Of a DNA stretch of 63,621 nucleotides, positions 17,533 through 25,989 are shown piece after piece. The translations under genes were made by a program, and so were the position numbers. Each line of letters begins with the position of its first letter. The first letter of the stretch is position 1. Source of the stretch: Rhodobacterales bacterium (lineage in GTDB: Bacteria; Pseudomonadota; Alphaproteobacteria; Rhodobacterales; Rhodobacteraceae); assembly GCA_017303485.1 (NCBI GenBank), contig JAFLCY010000007.1, positions 1-63,621 of the forward strand. The letters run 5' to 3'. Below the pieces are notes generated by a model that worked only from the letters and a program-made list of their open reading frames with translations, was not told the DNA's origin and ran no database searches.

Positions 17533-18393
17533 ATGAAGATCGGGTTTATCGGTCTGGGCGTGATGGGGGCGCCGATGGCGCGACATCTGGCCGGTGCGGG
17601 ACATGAGATCGCGACCACGCTGAACCGTTCCCCGCTGCCCCAGGGTCTGACTGCAAAGGTCCTGTCCAGTCCGACAGAGGTGGCGGAGGTGTCGGAGGTC
17701 GTCATCCTGATGCTGCCCGATACACCCGACGTGGAACGCGTCCTGACGGCCGAGGCGGGTGTGCTTGCCGGTCTGAAACCCGGGACGCTTGTGATCGACA
17801 TGAGCACGATCAGCCCGATCGCCACGCGGCGGTTCGCCGAAGCCGTGGCGGAAAAGGGCGGTTCCTATCTGGATGCTCCGGTGTCTGGCGGGCAGGTCGG
17901 CGCTGAAAACGCCAGCCTGACGATCATGGTGGGGGGGGCCGAGACCGATCACGACCGGGCGCTGCCGCTGTTTCAGATCATGGGGAAGAACATCACCCTG
18001 GTGGGAGCGACCGGGGCGGGACAGATCTGCAAGCTGGCGAACCAGATCATCGTGGCGCTGAACATCGAGGCGGTTTCGGAGGCGCTGGTTTTTGCCTCGA
18101 AAGCGGGTTGCGACCCGGCGCGGGTGCGGCAGGCGCTGATGGGCGGTTTCGCCGCCAGCCGGGTGCTGGAGGTGCACGGCGAGCGGATGATCAAGCGGAC
18201 CTTCGCTCCCGGGTTCCGGCTGAAACTGCACCAGAAGGACCTGACGCTTGCGCTGGACAGCGCCAAGGCGCTGGGGGTCTCCCTGCCCAATACCGCAACG
18301 GCGCAGGAGTTGATGAGCGCCTGCGACCGCGATCAGGACCACTCCAGTCTGGTGAAGGCTCTCGAAGCTCTCGCCTGTCACCAGCTGGGGTAA
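17533..18393 (+). CDS. 2-hydroxy-3-oxopropionate (tartronate semialdehyde) reductase-like
   Basis: This 286-residue member of the beta-hydroxyacid dehydrogenase family has the NAD(P) loop MKIGFIGLGVMGAPMARHL, substrate motif YLDAPVSGGQVGAENASL and catalytic Lys in GAGQICKLANQI (~residue 170). The family includes GarR/GlxR and 3-hydroxyisobutyrate dehydrogenase, and the sequence is closest to the GarR type by eye. The ATG at 17533 has GGAGGG 6 bases upstream. Its divergent partner is an HpaI-type aldolase that could supply its substrate. Confidence 0.85.
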   Translation: MKIGFIGLGVMGAPMARHLAGAGHEIATTLNRSPLPQGLTAKVLSSPTEVAEVSEVVILMLPDTPDVERVLTAEAGVLAGLKPGTLVIDMSTISPIATRRFAEAVAEKGGSYLDAPVSGGQVGAENASLTIMVGGAETDHDRALPLFQIMGKNITLVGATGAGQICKLANQIIVALNIEAVSEALVFASKAGCDPARVRQALMGGFAASRVLEVHGERMIKRTFAPGFRLKLHQKDLTLALDSAKALGVSLPNTATAQELMSACDRDQDHSSLVKALEALACHQLG

Positions 18394-18394
18394 G

Positions 18395-18429
18395 GCAGGA
18401 CTGGCAGGCTTCAGGCCTGCCAGTCCTGC
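18395..18429. terminator. 15-bp perfect hairpin shared by convergent genes and covering the LysR stop
   Basis: GCAGGACTGGCAGGC (18395-18409) pairs perfectly with 18415-18429 around a 5-base loop. The loop holds part of the LysR stop codon and the right arm encodes the last LysR residues. It begins right after the reductase stop, so it probably ends both transcripts, though no T-tract is present. Confidence 0.65.
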
Positions 18430-19316
18430 TCCAGAAGCCATCGGTGCAGGGCGGCGACATGCTTGGCCCGCAGCCGGGCCTTCGTGGTGATGACATAGAA
18501 CCCGGGAACGGTTTCCGGCGGCATGTCGGTCAGCGCGTCGATGCCGAACGGCGCCACCAGCTTGCCCGCGTCAATGTCCTCTTCGGCGTCCAGCCGCGAA
18601 ATCAGCCCGATCCCCAAGCCCTGATGTGCCGCACGCCGCATGGTGGCCGCATCGTCGAAGGTCAAGTTGCGGTCGAGTTCCGGGATGTCGACGCCGAGAT
18701 AGGCAAGGATGTCCGGCCAGAGCCGCTTGGACCGGGCAGGCTGCAAAAGGTTGAAGCGCAAGAGGTCGGACGGCGACGCGATCTTTTCGGCCATGTCGGC
18801 GCGACAGCAGATGACCTTCGGGTCCCGCATCAAGAGATGATACAGCACGTCCGTCCGGTCGCCGTAGCCCCATTGCACGGCCAAGTCGATCTGATCGCGT
18901 TCAAGGTCGACAAGGTCGATCATCGTTGTCAGACCGATCTCGGCCTCGGGTACGGCGGTACGAAACTCGGCCAGGCGCGGCATCAGGTAGCGGGTGCCGA
19001 AATAGGGGCTGACGTTGAGGTTGATCCGAGCGCGCTGCTGGGGCGCGGTGACCCGCCGGACGCCTTCCTCGAACTCCTCGAACCCGGCCTGGATATAGTG
19101 CGACAGGGTGATCGCCTTTTCAGTGAAGCGGATCGACCGGCCGTCCCGCTCCATCAGCACCACGCCCAGCGCCTCTTCCAGCAGGCGGACCTGCTGGCCG
19201 ATGGCCTGGGGCGAGACGAGAAGCTCATCCGCCGCCTCGCGCAGCGATCTGTGCCGCACGACGGCGTGGAAAACGCGGAGCGAGTTCAGGGGCGGCAGTT
19301 TGACGCGAGGGGCCAT
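18411..19316 (-). CDS. LysR-family regulator, GcvA-like
   Basis: This is a 301-residue LysR-type regulator. The N-terminal HTH is LNSLRVFHAVVRHRSLREAA with DELLVSPQAIGQQVRLLEE (residues ~9-65). The periplasmic-binding-like effector domain runs ~95-300 (INLNVSPYFGTRYLMPRL begins it). LNSLRVF and the RxSLREAA pattern are typical of the GcvA subgroup. ATG at 19316 gives the canonical N-terminus. It lies 58 bases after aapP and is co-directional with the ABC importer, so it may be an operon-end regulator. Effector unknown. Confidence 0.9.
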   Translation of the reverse strand: MAPRVKLPPLNSLRVFHAVVRHRSLREAADELLVSPQAIGQQVRLLEEALGVVLMERDGRSIRFTEKAITLSHYIQAGFEEFEEGVRRVTAPQQRARINLNVSPYFGTRYLMPRLAEFRTAVPEAEIGLTTMIDLVDLERDQIDLAVQWGYGDRTDVLYHLLMRDPKVICCRADMAEKIASPSDLLRFNLLQPARSKRLWPDILAYLGVDIPELDRNLTFDDAATMRRAAHQGLGIGLISRLDAEEDIDAGKLVAPFGIDALTDMPPETVPGFYVITTKARLRAKHVAALHRWLLEQDWQA

Positions 19317-19374
19317 GCGGGGTCCGTGAAGGGGTCGGCGCGCCGATGCTAGCATTCCGGCCCCCGCAGTAAAG

Positions 19375-20121
19375 TCAGTGCCCAAGCACCTGCGACAGGA
19401 AAAGCCGGGTCCTTTCACTTTTCGGGGCGGTAAAGAAGGCCTCGGGGGCGGCTTCTTCCACGATCTCGCCCTTGTCCATGAAGATCACCCGGTCGGCCAC
19501 CTTGCGGGCAAAGCCCATCTCATGCGTGACGCAGACCATGGTCATGCCTTCCTGGGCGAGTGTCACCATGACATCCAGCACCTCGGCGATCATTTCGGGG
19601 TCGAGGGCGGAGGTTGGTTCGTCGAACAGCAGGATCTCGGGCTGCATGCAAAGCGCCCGGGCGATGGCCACGCGTTGTTGCTGGCCGCCGGAGAGCTGGC
19701 CGGGGTATTTCTGCGCCTGATCCGGGATGCGGACCTTTTCCAGATAGCGCATGGCGGTCGCTTCGGCCTCGGCGCGCGCGGTCTTGCGCACCAGCATCGG
19801 CGCGAGGGTGCAGTTCTCCAGCACGGTCATGTGCGGGAAAAGGTTGAACTGCTGGAACACCATGCCGACCTCACGGCGGATTTCGTCCAGCGAGGCGAGG
19901 CTGTCATCCAGCGTGGTTCCGAAGACGCTGATGGAACCGCTGTCATGTTCCTCAAGCTGGTTGATGCAGCGGATCAGAGTTGATTTTCCCGAGCCCGAGG
20001 GCCCGCAAATGACAACCTTCTCGCCCTTGCCGACGCGGAGGTCGATGGCTTTCAGGGCGTGGAACTGGCCGTAGAACTTGTCGAGGCCGGTGATCTTGAT
20101 GGCGGGAGCGGTCAGGTCCAT
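19375..20121 (-). CDS. aapP: General L-amino acid ABC transporter ATPase (AapP-like)
   Basis: This 248-residue ABC ATPase of the polar amino acid uptake group has Walker [16 protein letters not shown] (~residue 40), the Q-loop at FQQFNLF, signature [15 protein letters not shown] (~150), Walker [15 protein letters not shown] and switch His in [10 protein letters not shown]. It follows the second permease gene by 4 bases. With aapJ, aapQ and aapM it completes an importer whose known homologues take up a broad range of L-amino acids. Confidence 0.92.
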   Translation of the reverse strand: MDLTAPAIKITGLDKFYGQFHALKAIDLRVGKGEKVVICGPSGSGKSTLIRCINQLEEHDSGSISVFGTTLDDSLASLDEIRREVGMVFQQFNLFPHMTVLENCTLAPMLVRKTARAEAEATAMRYLEKVRIPDQAQKYPGQLSGGQQQRVAIARALCMQPEILLFDEPTSALDPEMIAEVLDVMVTLAQEGMTMVCVTHEMGFARKVADRVIFMDKGEIVEEAAPEAFFTAPKSERTRLFLSQVLGH

Positions 20122-20125
20122 GGGG

Positions 20126-21202
20126 TCACTCCTTGGCGCGGCCAGTGTTCATCCGGGCCTCAAGATAGGCGCCGTAGCGCGAGAGGCCGAAGACGAAGGT
20201 GAAGTAGATCAGGGCGATGAAGACGTAGACTTCGGCATAGGCGAACTTCCACGCGCCGGTCTTGAAGGCGGTGTTGCCCGCCGCGAGCAGCTCCATGAAG
20301 CCGACGACGACGATCAGCGAGGTTTCCATGAAGGCGATGACGAACTGGTTGATCGTGGCAGGCAGGGCGAGGCGAAAGGCTTGCGGCAGGACGATCCGCC
20401 CCATGCGCTGCCAGTAGGACAGGCCAAGCGCCTTGGCGGCCTCTTCCTGCCCAAGCGGAATGCCCTGAAAGCCGCCACGGATGATCTCGGCCTGATAGGC
20501 GGCGAAGAAAAGGGCGGCACCGAAGACGACGCGATACAGCTTTTCGCCGATGAGGAAGCCCGGCAGCATGAACGGCAGCACGATGGCGCAGGTGAAGAGG
20601 ATGGAGAGCAAGGGCAATGAGCGGATCGTGTCGATGATCCAGCCCGATACACGCGCGATGACGGGGTAGTCCGACCGCCGCAGGAGGGCGAGGCCGATGG
20701 CCAAGGGCATCCCGATGACGCCGGTGGCGACGAAGACGAACAGCGTCAGCGGCAGCCCGCCCCATTGCTGTTCGTTCACCGGAACCAGCCCCAGCACGCC
20801 GCCGCGCATCAGGGCGTAGAACAGCGCCGTGCCAAGGCCCCAGATCAGAGCCAGGCGGCCAAAGCTCCAGAGCTTCGGAATGCAGGACAGGACGATCACC
20901 ACTGCCACCACGGCGCAGGCCAGTGCAGGGCGCCATTGTTCGTCGAACGGGTAGATGCCGAAGAGGATGACGCGCCAGCGGACGGCGATGACTGACCAGC
21001 AGGCGCCCCCGGCGGCAGAGCAGCTGGCCTGTGTGCCCTCGGCGCCGAAGGTGGCCCGGAGCAGGCCCCAGTCGATGAGGAACCACAGGATCGAGCCAAG
21101 CACGGCAACGCTGACAAGGGTCATCAGCGTCGCACCGGGCGAGCCGAAGTAGTCCTTACGCAACCGCTTCAGCGGCGATCGGGAACGGGAGATACTGGTC
21201 AT
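20126..21202 (-). CDS. aapM: Amino acid ABC transporter permease (AapM-like)
   Basis: This 358-residue permease is long for the His/Glu/Gln/Arg family because of an extra N-terminal helix and insert, as in AapM. The conserved EAA loop is [20 protein letters not shown] (~residue 265). About eight hydrophobic segments are visible. Its ATG overlaps the stop of the preceding permease gene (ATGA at 21199-21202), showing coupled translation of the heterodimer. Confidence 0.92.
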   Translation of the reverse strand: MTSISRSRSPLKRLRKDYFGSPGATLMTLVSVAVLGSILWFLIDWGLLRATFGAEGTQASCSAAGGACWSVIAVRWRVILFGIYPFDEQWRPALACAVVAVVIVLSCIPKLWSFGRLALIWGLGTALFYALMRGGVLGLVPVNEQQWGGLPLTLFVFVATGVIGMPLAIGLALLRRSDYPVIARVSGWIIDTIRSLPLLSILFTCAIVLPFMLPGFLIGEKLYRVVFGAALFFAAYQAEIIRGGFQGIPLGQEEAAKALGLSYWQRMGRIVLPQAFRLALPATINQFVIAFMETSLIVVVGFMELLAAGNTAFKTGAWKFAYAEVYVFIALIYFTFVFGLSRYGAYLEARMNTGRAKE

Positions 21203-22377
21203 TGGACCCCCGTGGTTTGATGGCCCTTCAGCGCGATGGCCCGGTTCAGCCGGTTCAGCACTGCGGCGAGCGAGAAGTTGATCAGAAGGAAGCCGCCCAT
21301 CAGGATGGCGATGAACTCGAAGGTCTGGCCGGAATGGTTGATCGACGAGGCGATCACCATGAAGAAGTCCGAGAAGCCGACGGCGATGCCAAGGGTGGTG
21401 GCCTTGATCAGCCAGACATACTGGTTGATCAGGATCGGCAGCATGGCCCGGAACGCCAGCGGCATCCGCACCCGCGAGAAGATTTGCCAGGACGACAGTC
21501 CAAGGGCCGCAGCGGCCTCCATCTGGCCCCGGCCCACCGCCTTGAACCCGCCCCGGACGATCTCGCCGACATAGGCTGCGCCGTAGGTGGTGATGGCAAT
21601 TGCCAGTGCGTAGAACTCCGGCTGGATGCGGAAGCCGCCGTCCACCCGCAGCCCGGCCAGCGCAGGCCAGCTTGTCCAGTCGGTGCCGGGTTCATGTCCG
21701 GCAAGGACCGCCAGCGCGGCAAGTGCCACGCCGGTGCCAAGGGCCGCGAGTGACAGGCGGCGCTGGACCTGCGGCTCGATCTGGCGGAACCGGCGGGAAG
21801 CCGCGATCCAGATCGCGACAGCGGCGCCCAGAACCAAGGCCAGCACGGCAAGCGCCACGCTGCCCGGTCCGATGTTCAAGCCGGGAAGGTAGACGCCGCG
21901 CGCGTTGAAGAGCGCCCCGCCAAATTCCAGCGACTGTCTTGGCGCGGGCAGTGCGTTCGCCATCGCATACCAGAAGAACAGTTGCAGGATCAGCGGCAGG
22001 TTGCGGAACAGCTCGATGTAGAGCGTGCCCAAAAGCCGGGCGGCCGGGTTACGGCCCGAACGCATCAGGCCGACGATCAGGCCCAGGATGGAAGCCCCCG
22101 TCAGCCCGATGACGCCCATGAAAAGCGTGTTCATCAGGCCCATCAGCAGGTACCACCAGTAGGGGTCCCTGGTGGTCGTGGGAAGAAGGGTGAAGTTCAT
22201 CTCCCACCCCGTCGCCTTGTGCAGGAATGCAAAGCCCGAGGTCAGCCCCTGTGCCGAGAGGTTCGCACGCGCCGTCAGGGTGGCACCAACCACAAGCGCC
22301 ACGATCACGACGAGGAACCCGCCCTGAATGGCCGCGCTGCGGAGGGATTTGCTGCGCCAGAAGGATGATCCGGTCAT
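21199..22377 (-). CDS. aapQ: Amino acid ABC transporter permease (AapQ-like)
   Basis: The 392-residue first permease has a signal-anchor helix (GGFLVVIVALVVGATL), a periplasmic insert and a C-terminal core whose EAA loop reads RGGFKAVGRGQMEAAAALGL (~residue 290). The enlarged region between helices (residues ~140-250) is characteristic of AapQ. A strong hairpin separates it from the upstream binding-protein gene, which could hold its expression below that of the binding protein. Confidence 0.92.
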   Translation of the reverse strand: MTGSSFWRSKSLRSAAIQGGFLVVIVALVVGATLTARANLSAQGLTSGFAFLHKATGWEMNFTLLPTTTRDPYWWYLLMGLMNTLFMGVIGLTGASILGLIVGLMRSGRNPAARLLGTLYIELFRNLPLILQLFFWYAMANALPAPRQSLEFGGALFNARGVYLPGLNIGPGSVALAVLALVLGAAVAIWIAASRRFRQIEPQVQRRLSLAALGTGVALAALAVLAGHEPGTDWTSWPALAGLRVDGGFRIQPEFYALAIAITTYGAAYVGEIVRGGFKAVGRGQMEAAAALGLSSWQIFSRVRMPLAFRAMLPILINQYVWLIKATTLGIAVGFSDFFMVIASSINHSGQTFEFIAILMGGFLLINFSLAAVLNRLNRAIALKGHQTTGVQ

Positions 22378-22414
22378 CGGTCTTTCCTCGGTCCTGTTAG
22401 GGCTGGGAAACGGG

Positions 22415-22442
22415 GCCCGTGGCGGATCGCTCCGCCACGGGC
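22415..22442 (-). other. 12-bp perfect hairpin between aapJ and aapQ
   Basis: GCCCGTGGCGGA (22415-22426) pairs with TCCGCCACGGGC (22431-22442) around a 4-base loop, starting 11 bases after the aapJ stop. No T-tract follows. Such hairpins after binding-protein genes are known to protect the upstream mRNA segment or attenuate transcription, giving more binding protein than permease. Confidence 0.65.
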
Positions 22443-22452
22443 GCGGGGTGGA

Positions 22453-23484
22453 TCAGTCGACCACCAGCGGGAACAGGACGCCGCCGTCCTTCCAGAGCGC
22501 GGTCATCTCGCGCGGCATCTTGTAGGGCGAGGACTGTCCCAGGCTGCGATCGAAGATTTCCGAGTAGTTTCCGACCTTCTTGATCACGTTGTAGGCCCAG
22601 TCGTCGCTCAGTCCGAGACCAGCACCCATGCCCGGCGTCGCGCCAAGGAACTTGCCCATCTCGGCCGAGGGCGGGTTCGCCTTGATCTCGTCGACGTTTG
22701 CCGAGGTGATGCCTTCCTGTTCGGCATAAAGCAGCGCGGACAGCGTCCAGTTGGCGATGTCGACCCAGTTGTCATCGCCCTGACGGGTGATCATGACTTC
22801 CGGCTCCAGCGCAAGGACGTCGGGCAGAAGGACGTGGGCGGTGGGATCTTCAGACTGCGAGGCCGCGATGGCCAGCACCGGCCCCCACTGGGCGTAGGTA
22901 TCGCAGCGGCCGGAGAAGTAGGCAGCCTCGACCTCTTCGTTCTTCTCGATGGCGACGATTTCCATCTTGATGCCCTTGGCTTCAAGATAGGAGGCGACCT
23001 GACGCTCGGTCGAGGTCGAGGCGGGAACGCAGATCGAACCGCCTTCGGCATCCGCCAGCGTGGTCAGTTCCAGTTCCTTGTGCGCCATGACCTTGGTGGT
23101 GCCAAGGTAGTAGGACATCGAGAATTGCAGGCCAAGCTCGGTGTCGCGCGACCGCGTGCCGCCCGAGGCCTTGATGACGATGTCGATGTCGCCCGACTGC
23201 AGCGAGGGCCAGCGCTGCGCCCAGTCGATCGGGACGATGTTGGCCTTGGCCGGGTCGCCGAAGATCGCCGTGGTCATGGCGCGGCACAGTTCGATGTCGA
23301 GACCTTTCCAGTTGCCCTGGTCGTCGACCTCGGCAAAGCCCATGTAGGACCCGATGTCACCGGGGCAGTTCAGCGTGCCGCGGGCCTGCACGGCCTTTAG
23401 CGTGTCGCCGGTGCCCGCCTGCGCCGCGAGGGCCGACAGTGCGAACATCCCAAGCCCGAAGGCAGTTGTCGTCTTGAAATTCAT
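22453..23484 (-). CDS. aapJ: Amino acid ABC transporter periplasmic binding protein (AapJ-like)
   Basis: This is a 343-residue exported solute-binding protein. The signal peptide is MNFKTTTAFGLGMFALSALAAQA with cleavage after AQA. The mature protein starts GTGDTLKAVQARGTLNC; GLDIELCRAMTTAIFG and the ASTSTERQVASYLEAKG segment match the AapJ group of family-3 binding proteins. ATG at 23484 was preferred over GTG 23493 because AGGGAG is then 8-9 bases away. It heads the transporter genes and follows a pair of SDR genes with a 111-base gap. Confidence 0.92.
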   Translation of the reverse strand: MNFKTTTAFGLGMFALSALAAQAGTGDTLKAVQARGTLNCPGDIGSYMGFAEVDDQGNWKGLDIELCRAMTTAIFGDPAKANIVPIDWAQRWPSLQSGDIDIVIKASGGTRSRDTELGLQFSMSYYLGTTKVMAHKELELTTLADAEGGSICVPASTSTERQVASYLEAKGIKMEIVAIEKNEEVEAAYFSGRCDTYAQWGPVLAIAASQSEDPTAHVLLPDVLALEPEVMITRQGDDNWVDIANWTLSALLYAEQEGITSANVDEIKANPPSAEMGKFLGATPGMGAGLGLSDDWAYNVIKKVGNYSEIFDRSLGQSSPYKMPREMTALWKDGGVLFPLVVD

Positions 23485-23595
23485 TGGTGCCACTCCCTGG
23501 TTGGCATGATGGCAGGCAACAGTCGGTCGCCCCGAGCCGGGCCTGCCGCGCCGGTTCGGGTTCTGTCCCCTTGTGCTTGGGGTTATGCGTTCAGG

Positions 23596-24339
23596 TCAGG
23601 CGTAGATGTAACCACCGGAAACGATGATGTTTTCTCCGGTCATGTAGGTGTTCTTAGGGCTACCGGCCATGATGACCCATTCCGCGATTTCCCGCGGCAG
23701 GGCGCCCCGGCCCAAGGGGCTCGCCTTGGCCAGTTCGTCAAGGAAGCCCGAGGCCCGGGCCTTCTCCGTCGCCATCCCGGCAGGCGCGACCGAGTTCACC
23801 AGGATGCCGTCCGAGGCCACATAGTCGGCGACGGACTTGGTCAGGCTGACGACGGCGGCCTTGGTGGCCGCATAGTGGATGTTCTTCGGATGCGCCTTGA
23901 AGGCATCGACCGAGGTGATGTTGACGATGCGCCCACGCACATGGGCCACCGGGTCAAGCGTCTTCATATGGGCGATGGCCGAGACCATCATGTGATAGGT
24001 GCCCTTGATGTTGATCGCGTTCGAGGCATCCCATTCCTCGTCCGTAACACCCAGCGTCGGCTTCCGCGGGTAGATCGCGGCGCAGTTGACCAGGGTGTCG
24101 ACGCGGCCCAGTTCCCCGGCAATCTGGTCGAAGGCGGCCTGACAGGCCGGCGCGGTGCGGATGTCGCACAGGGCCTGCGCCGTCTTAAGGCCCTTGGCCT
24201 TAGCGGGTGCCAGCGCATCGGTCGCATCCACGATGTCGATGATGCCCACGCCTTTCGCGCCCGATTCGACGGCCATCTCGGCGATCAGGGCGCCAAAGCC
24301 CATCGCGCCACCGACGATCACAATGTTCAGGTCTTTCAT
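23596..24339 (-). CDS. SDR-family oxidoreductase
   Basis: This is a 247-residue short-chain dehydrogenase/reductase. The cofactor loop is slightly degenerate (IVIVGGAMGFGALIAEM, with GGAMGFG in place of TGxxxGIG). DTLVNCAAIYPRKPT, Ser in NITSVDAF and the Tyr-x3-Lys pair in YAATKAAVVSL are intact, so it should be active. It begins 7 bases after another SDR gene and is likely co-transcribed with it ahead of the ABC importer. Substrate unknown. Confidence 0.85.
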   Translation of the reverse strand: MKDLNIVIVGGAMGFGALIAEMAVESGAKGVGIIDIVDATDALAPAKAKGLKTAQALCDIRTAPACQAAFDQIAGELGRVDTLVNCAAIYPRKPTLGVTDEEWDASNAINIKGTYHMMVSAIAHMKTLDPVAHVRGRIVNITSVDAFKAHPKNIHYAATKAAVVSLTKSVADYVASDGILVNSVAPAGMATEKARASGFLDELAKASPLGRGALPREIAEWVIMAGSPKNTYMTGENIIVSGGYIYA

Positions 24340-24346
24340 CTTCTTC

Positions 24347-25051
24347 TCATTTCAGTTGGATGGCGGGAACGGGACGCGTCGGCAGGATGTCCAGCCGGGT
24401 GACCGAGGCCCGGGACGGCAGCGACAGGACGGCCAGCAGAGCATCGGCAAGGTCCTGCGGTTGCAGGGAATTGCCATTGGCATACATGTCGCCCCGCGCG
24501 GCATCGGGCAGGATCGCAGTGTAGAGACCGGTCTCGACACGGCCGGGGACCAGCTCGGTCACACGGATCCCGTGCGGCGAAAGCTCGGCGCGGAGCGCGG
24601 TGGCAAAGGCCGCGATACCGGCCTTGCTGGCGGCATAGGCGGCGAAGTTGGCCCCCGGCGCATGGGCCGCGGTCGATCCGGTGAAGACCACATGCCCCGT
24701 CCCGCGCGCGATCATCCCCGGCAGCAGGGCCTGGGTCAGATGCAGGACCGAGGCAAGGTTGACCGCGAGGGTCCGGTCGATCTCGTCACCAGACATATCG
24801 GCGAAGGGGCCCGGCTTCGGCATGATCCCGGCGTTGTTCACCAGCACGTCGACCGGGCGGTCCCGCAGCGCCATCAGCGCGCCGGGATCGGCGAGGTCCA
24901 GCGCCAGGGTCTCGATCCCCTCCGCCGAAAGTTCGGCCAGCGCCTTCGCATTCCGCCCAAGCGCCAGCACCCGGTAGCCCGCCGCATGTAGCGTCTGGGC
25001 CATCGCGCGGCCGATGCCGCTGGTCGCTCCGGTGATGAGAACTTGGCGCAT
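24347..25051 (-). CDS. SDR-family oxidoreductase
   Basis: This 234-residue classical SDR has the cofactor loop LITGATSGIGRAMAQ, VDVLVNNAGIM, Ser in VVFTGSTAAH and the Tyr-x3-Lys pair in YAASKAGIAAF. ETGLYTAILPD forms the substrate loop. The alpha4/beta5 spacing fits the DltE/YdfG-like (3-hydroxyacid dehydrogenase) subgroup. It is the first gene downstream of an inverted-repeat element in the 154-base gap after the GntR gene, so it may open a separate transcription unit that includes the Aap importer. Confidence 0.88.
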   Translation of the reverse strand: MRQVLITGATSGIGRAMAQTLHAAGYRVLALGRNAKALAELSAEGIETLALDLADPGALMALRDRPVDVLVNNAGIMPKPGPFADMSGDEIDRTLAVNLASVLHLTQALLPGMIARGTGHVVFTGSTAAHAPGANFAAYAASKAGIAAFATALRAELSPHGIRVTELVPGRVETGLYTAILPDAARGDMYANGNSLQPQDLADALLAVLSLPSRASVTRLDILPTRPVPAIQLK

Positions 25052-25114
25052 GGTTTCTCCTTCGCTGGGGAGGATGTCGTCTCAGGCAGATTCAAAAAAG
25101 GAAGAAATGTCCGA

Positions 25115-25140
25115 TATTCGAAAGTACAGCTTTCGCAATA
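25115..25140. promoter_or_regulatory. Inverted repeat CGAAAG-N5-CTTTCG upstream of SDR/Aap genes
   Basis: TATTCGAAAGTACAG leads into CTTTCGCAATA, so a perfect 6-bp dyad (25119-25124 and 25130-25135) is flanked by TATT and AATA. It lies about 65 bases upstream of the SDR start at 25051, in a promoter-like position on the minus strand. It differs from sites A and B, so a second regulator, perhaps the LysR protein, may act here. Confidence 0.5.
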
Positions 25141-25205
25141 GATCAACCGATACCCGTGATTCCGCCACCGGTCGGACCGGTCGCGGCCCGGTGGCAGTCC
25201 TGCGC

Positions 25206-25958
25206 TCAGACCCCGGCAGGAACCGACTTTGGCAGGCGTCCGCGCGTCCCGTCTGGCTGTCCGGCAGCCCGCGCCAGGGCGCGCAACCGCTCAAGGCTGT
25301 TGGCCAGATGGGCCCGCATCGCCGCGCGGGCCGCAGCTTCGTCGCGGGCTTCGATTGCAAGGACGATCGCCTCATGCTCGGCGTGGATCCGGTTGAAGTA
25401 GTCATCCTTCACGCCGGCGGACAGAACGGACCCCAAAGCCAGCCTCGGCGTGATCTGCGCGCGGAGATAGCCAAGGAAACCGGAGATTTGCGCGTTGCCG
25501 CTGGCCCGGGCGATGGCGAGGTGAAAATCATAGTCGTAGTGGACCCGGATATTGTCGGGGTCGGGGCGGTCGGCATCGGTCCGCTCCATCTCGGCCCGGA
25601 TCGCCGCCGCCTCGGCATCGCTGCGCCGCAGGGCGCAGAAACCGGCGGATTCCACCTCGACGCCAAGGCGCAGTTCAAGAAGGGCGATGGTCTGCGGCAG
25701 CGCCTGAAGATCCGAGGCGGGGATGGTGAAGCTTGCCAGCGGCGCTTCCGAGACGAAGACCCCTTTGCCCTGCCGCGGGATCACCAGACCTTCCGACCGC
25801 AGGCGCGCGATGGCCTCGCGCACGACGGTACGGCTGACCTCATAGGTCTCGCACAGCTCGGATTCGGTGGGAAGCTGCGCGCCCGGTGCCAGTTCGCCCG
25901 ACCGGATGCGGCCAAGCAGGCTTTCAGAAACCACGGTCGAGAGGGAGGGGCGCTTCAT
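25206..25958 (-). CDS. GntR-family regulator, FadR/FCD subfamily
   Basis: This is a 250-residue repressor-type regulator. The winged helix is SLLGRIRSGELAPGAQLPTE with YEVSRTVVREAIARLRSEGL (residues ~13-65). The C-terminal all-helical FCD domain carries the metal-binding Asp/His set (DYDFHLAIARASGN and RIHAEHEAIVLAI). FCD regulators usually sense a small carboxylate made by the enzymes they control. It lies 31 bases after ridA on the same strand and is the natural candidate to bind sites A and B. Confidence 0.92.
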   Translation of the reverse strand: MKRPSLSTVVSESLLGRIRSGELAPGAQLPTESELCETYEVSRTVVREAIARLRSEGLVIPRQGKGVFVSEAPLASFTIPASDLQALPQTIALLELRLGVEVESAGFCALRRSDAEAAAIRAEMERTDADRPDPDNIRVHYDYDFHLAIARASGNAQISGFLGYLRAQITPRLALGSVLSAGVKDDYFNRIHAEHEAIVLAIEARDEAAARAAMRAHLANSLERLRALARAAGQPDGTRGRLPKSVPAGV

Positions 25959-25989
25959 CGGTGCCTTTCACGGACTGCCTTGGGGTGTA

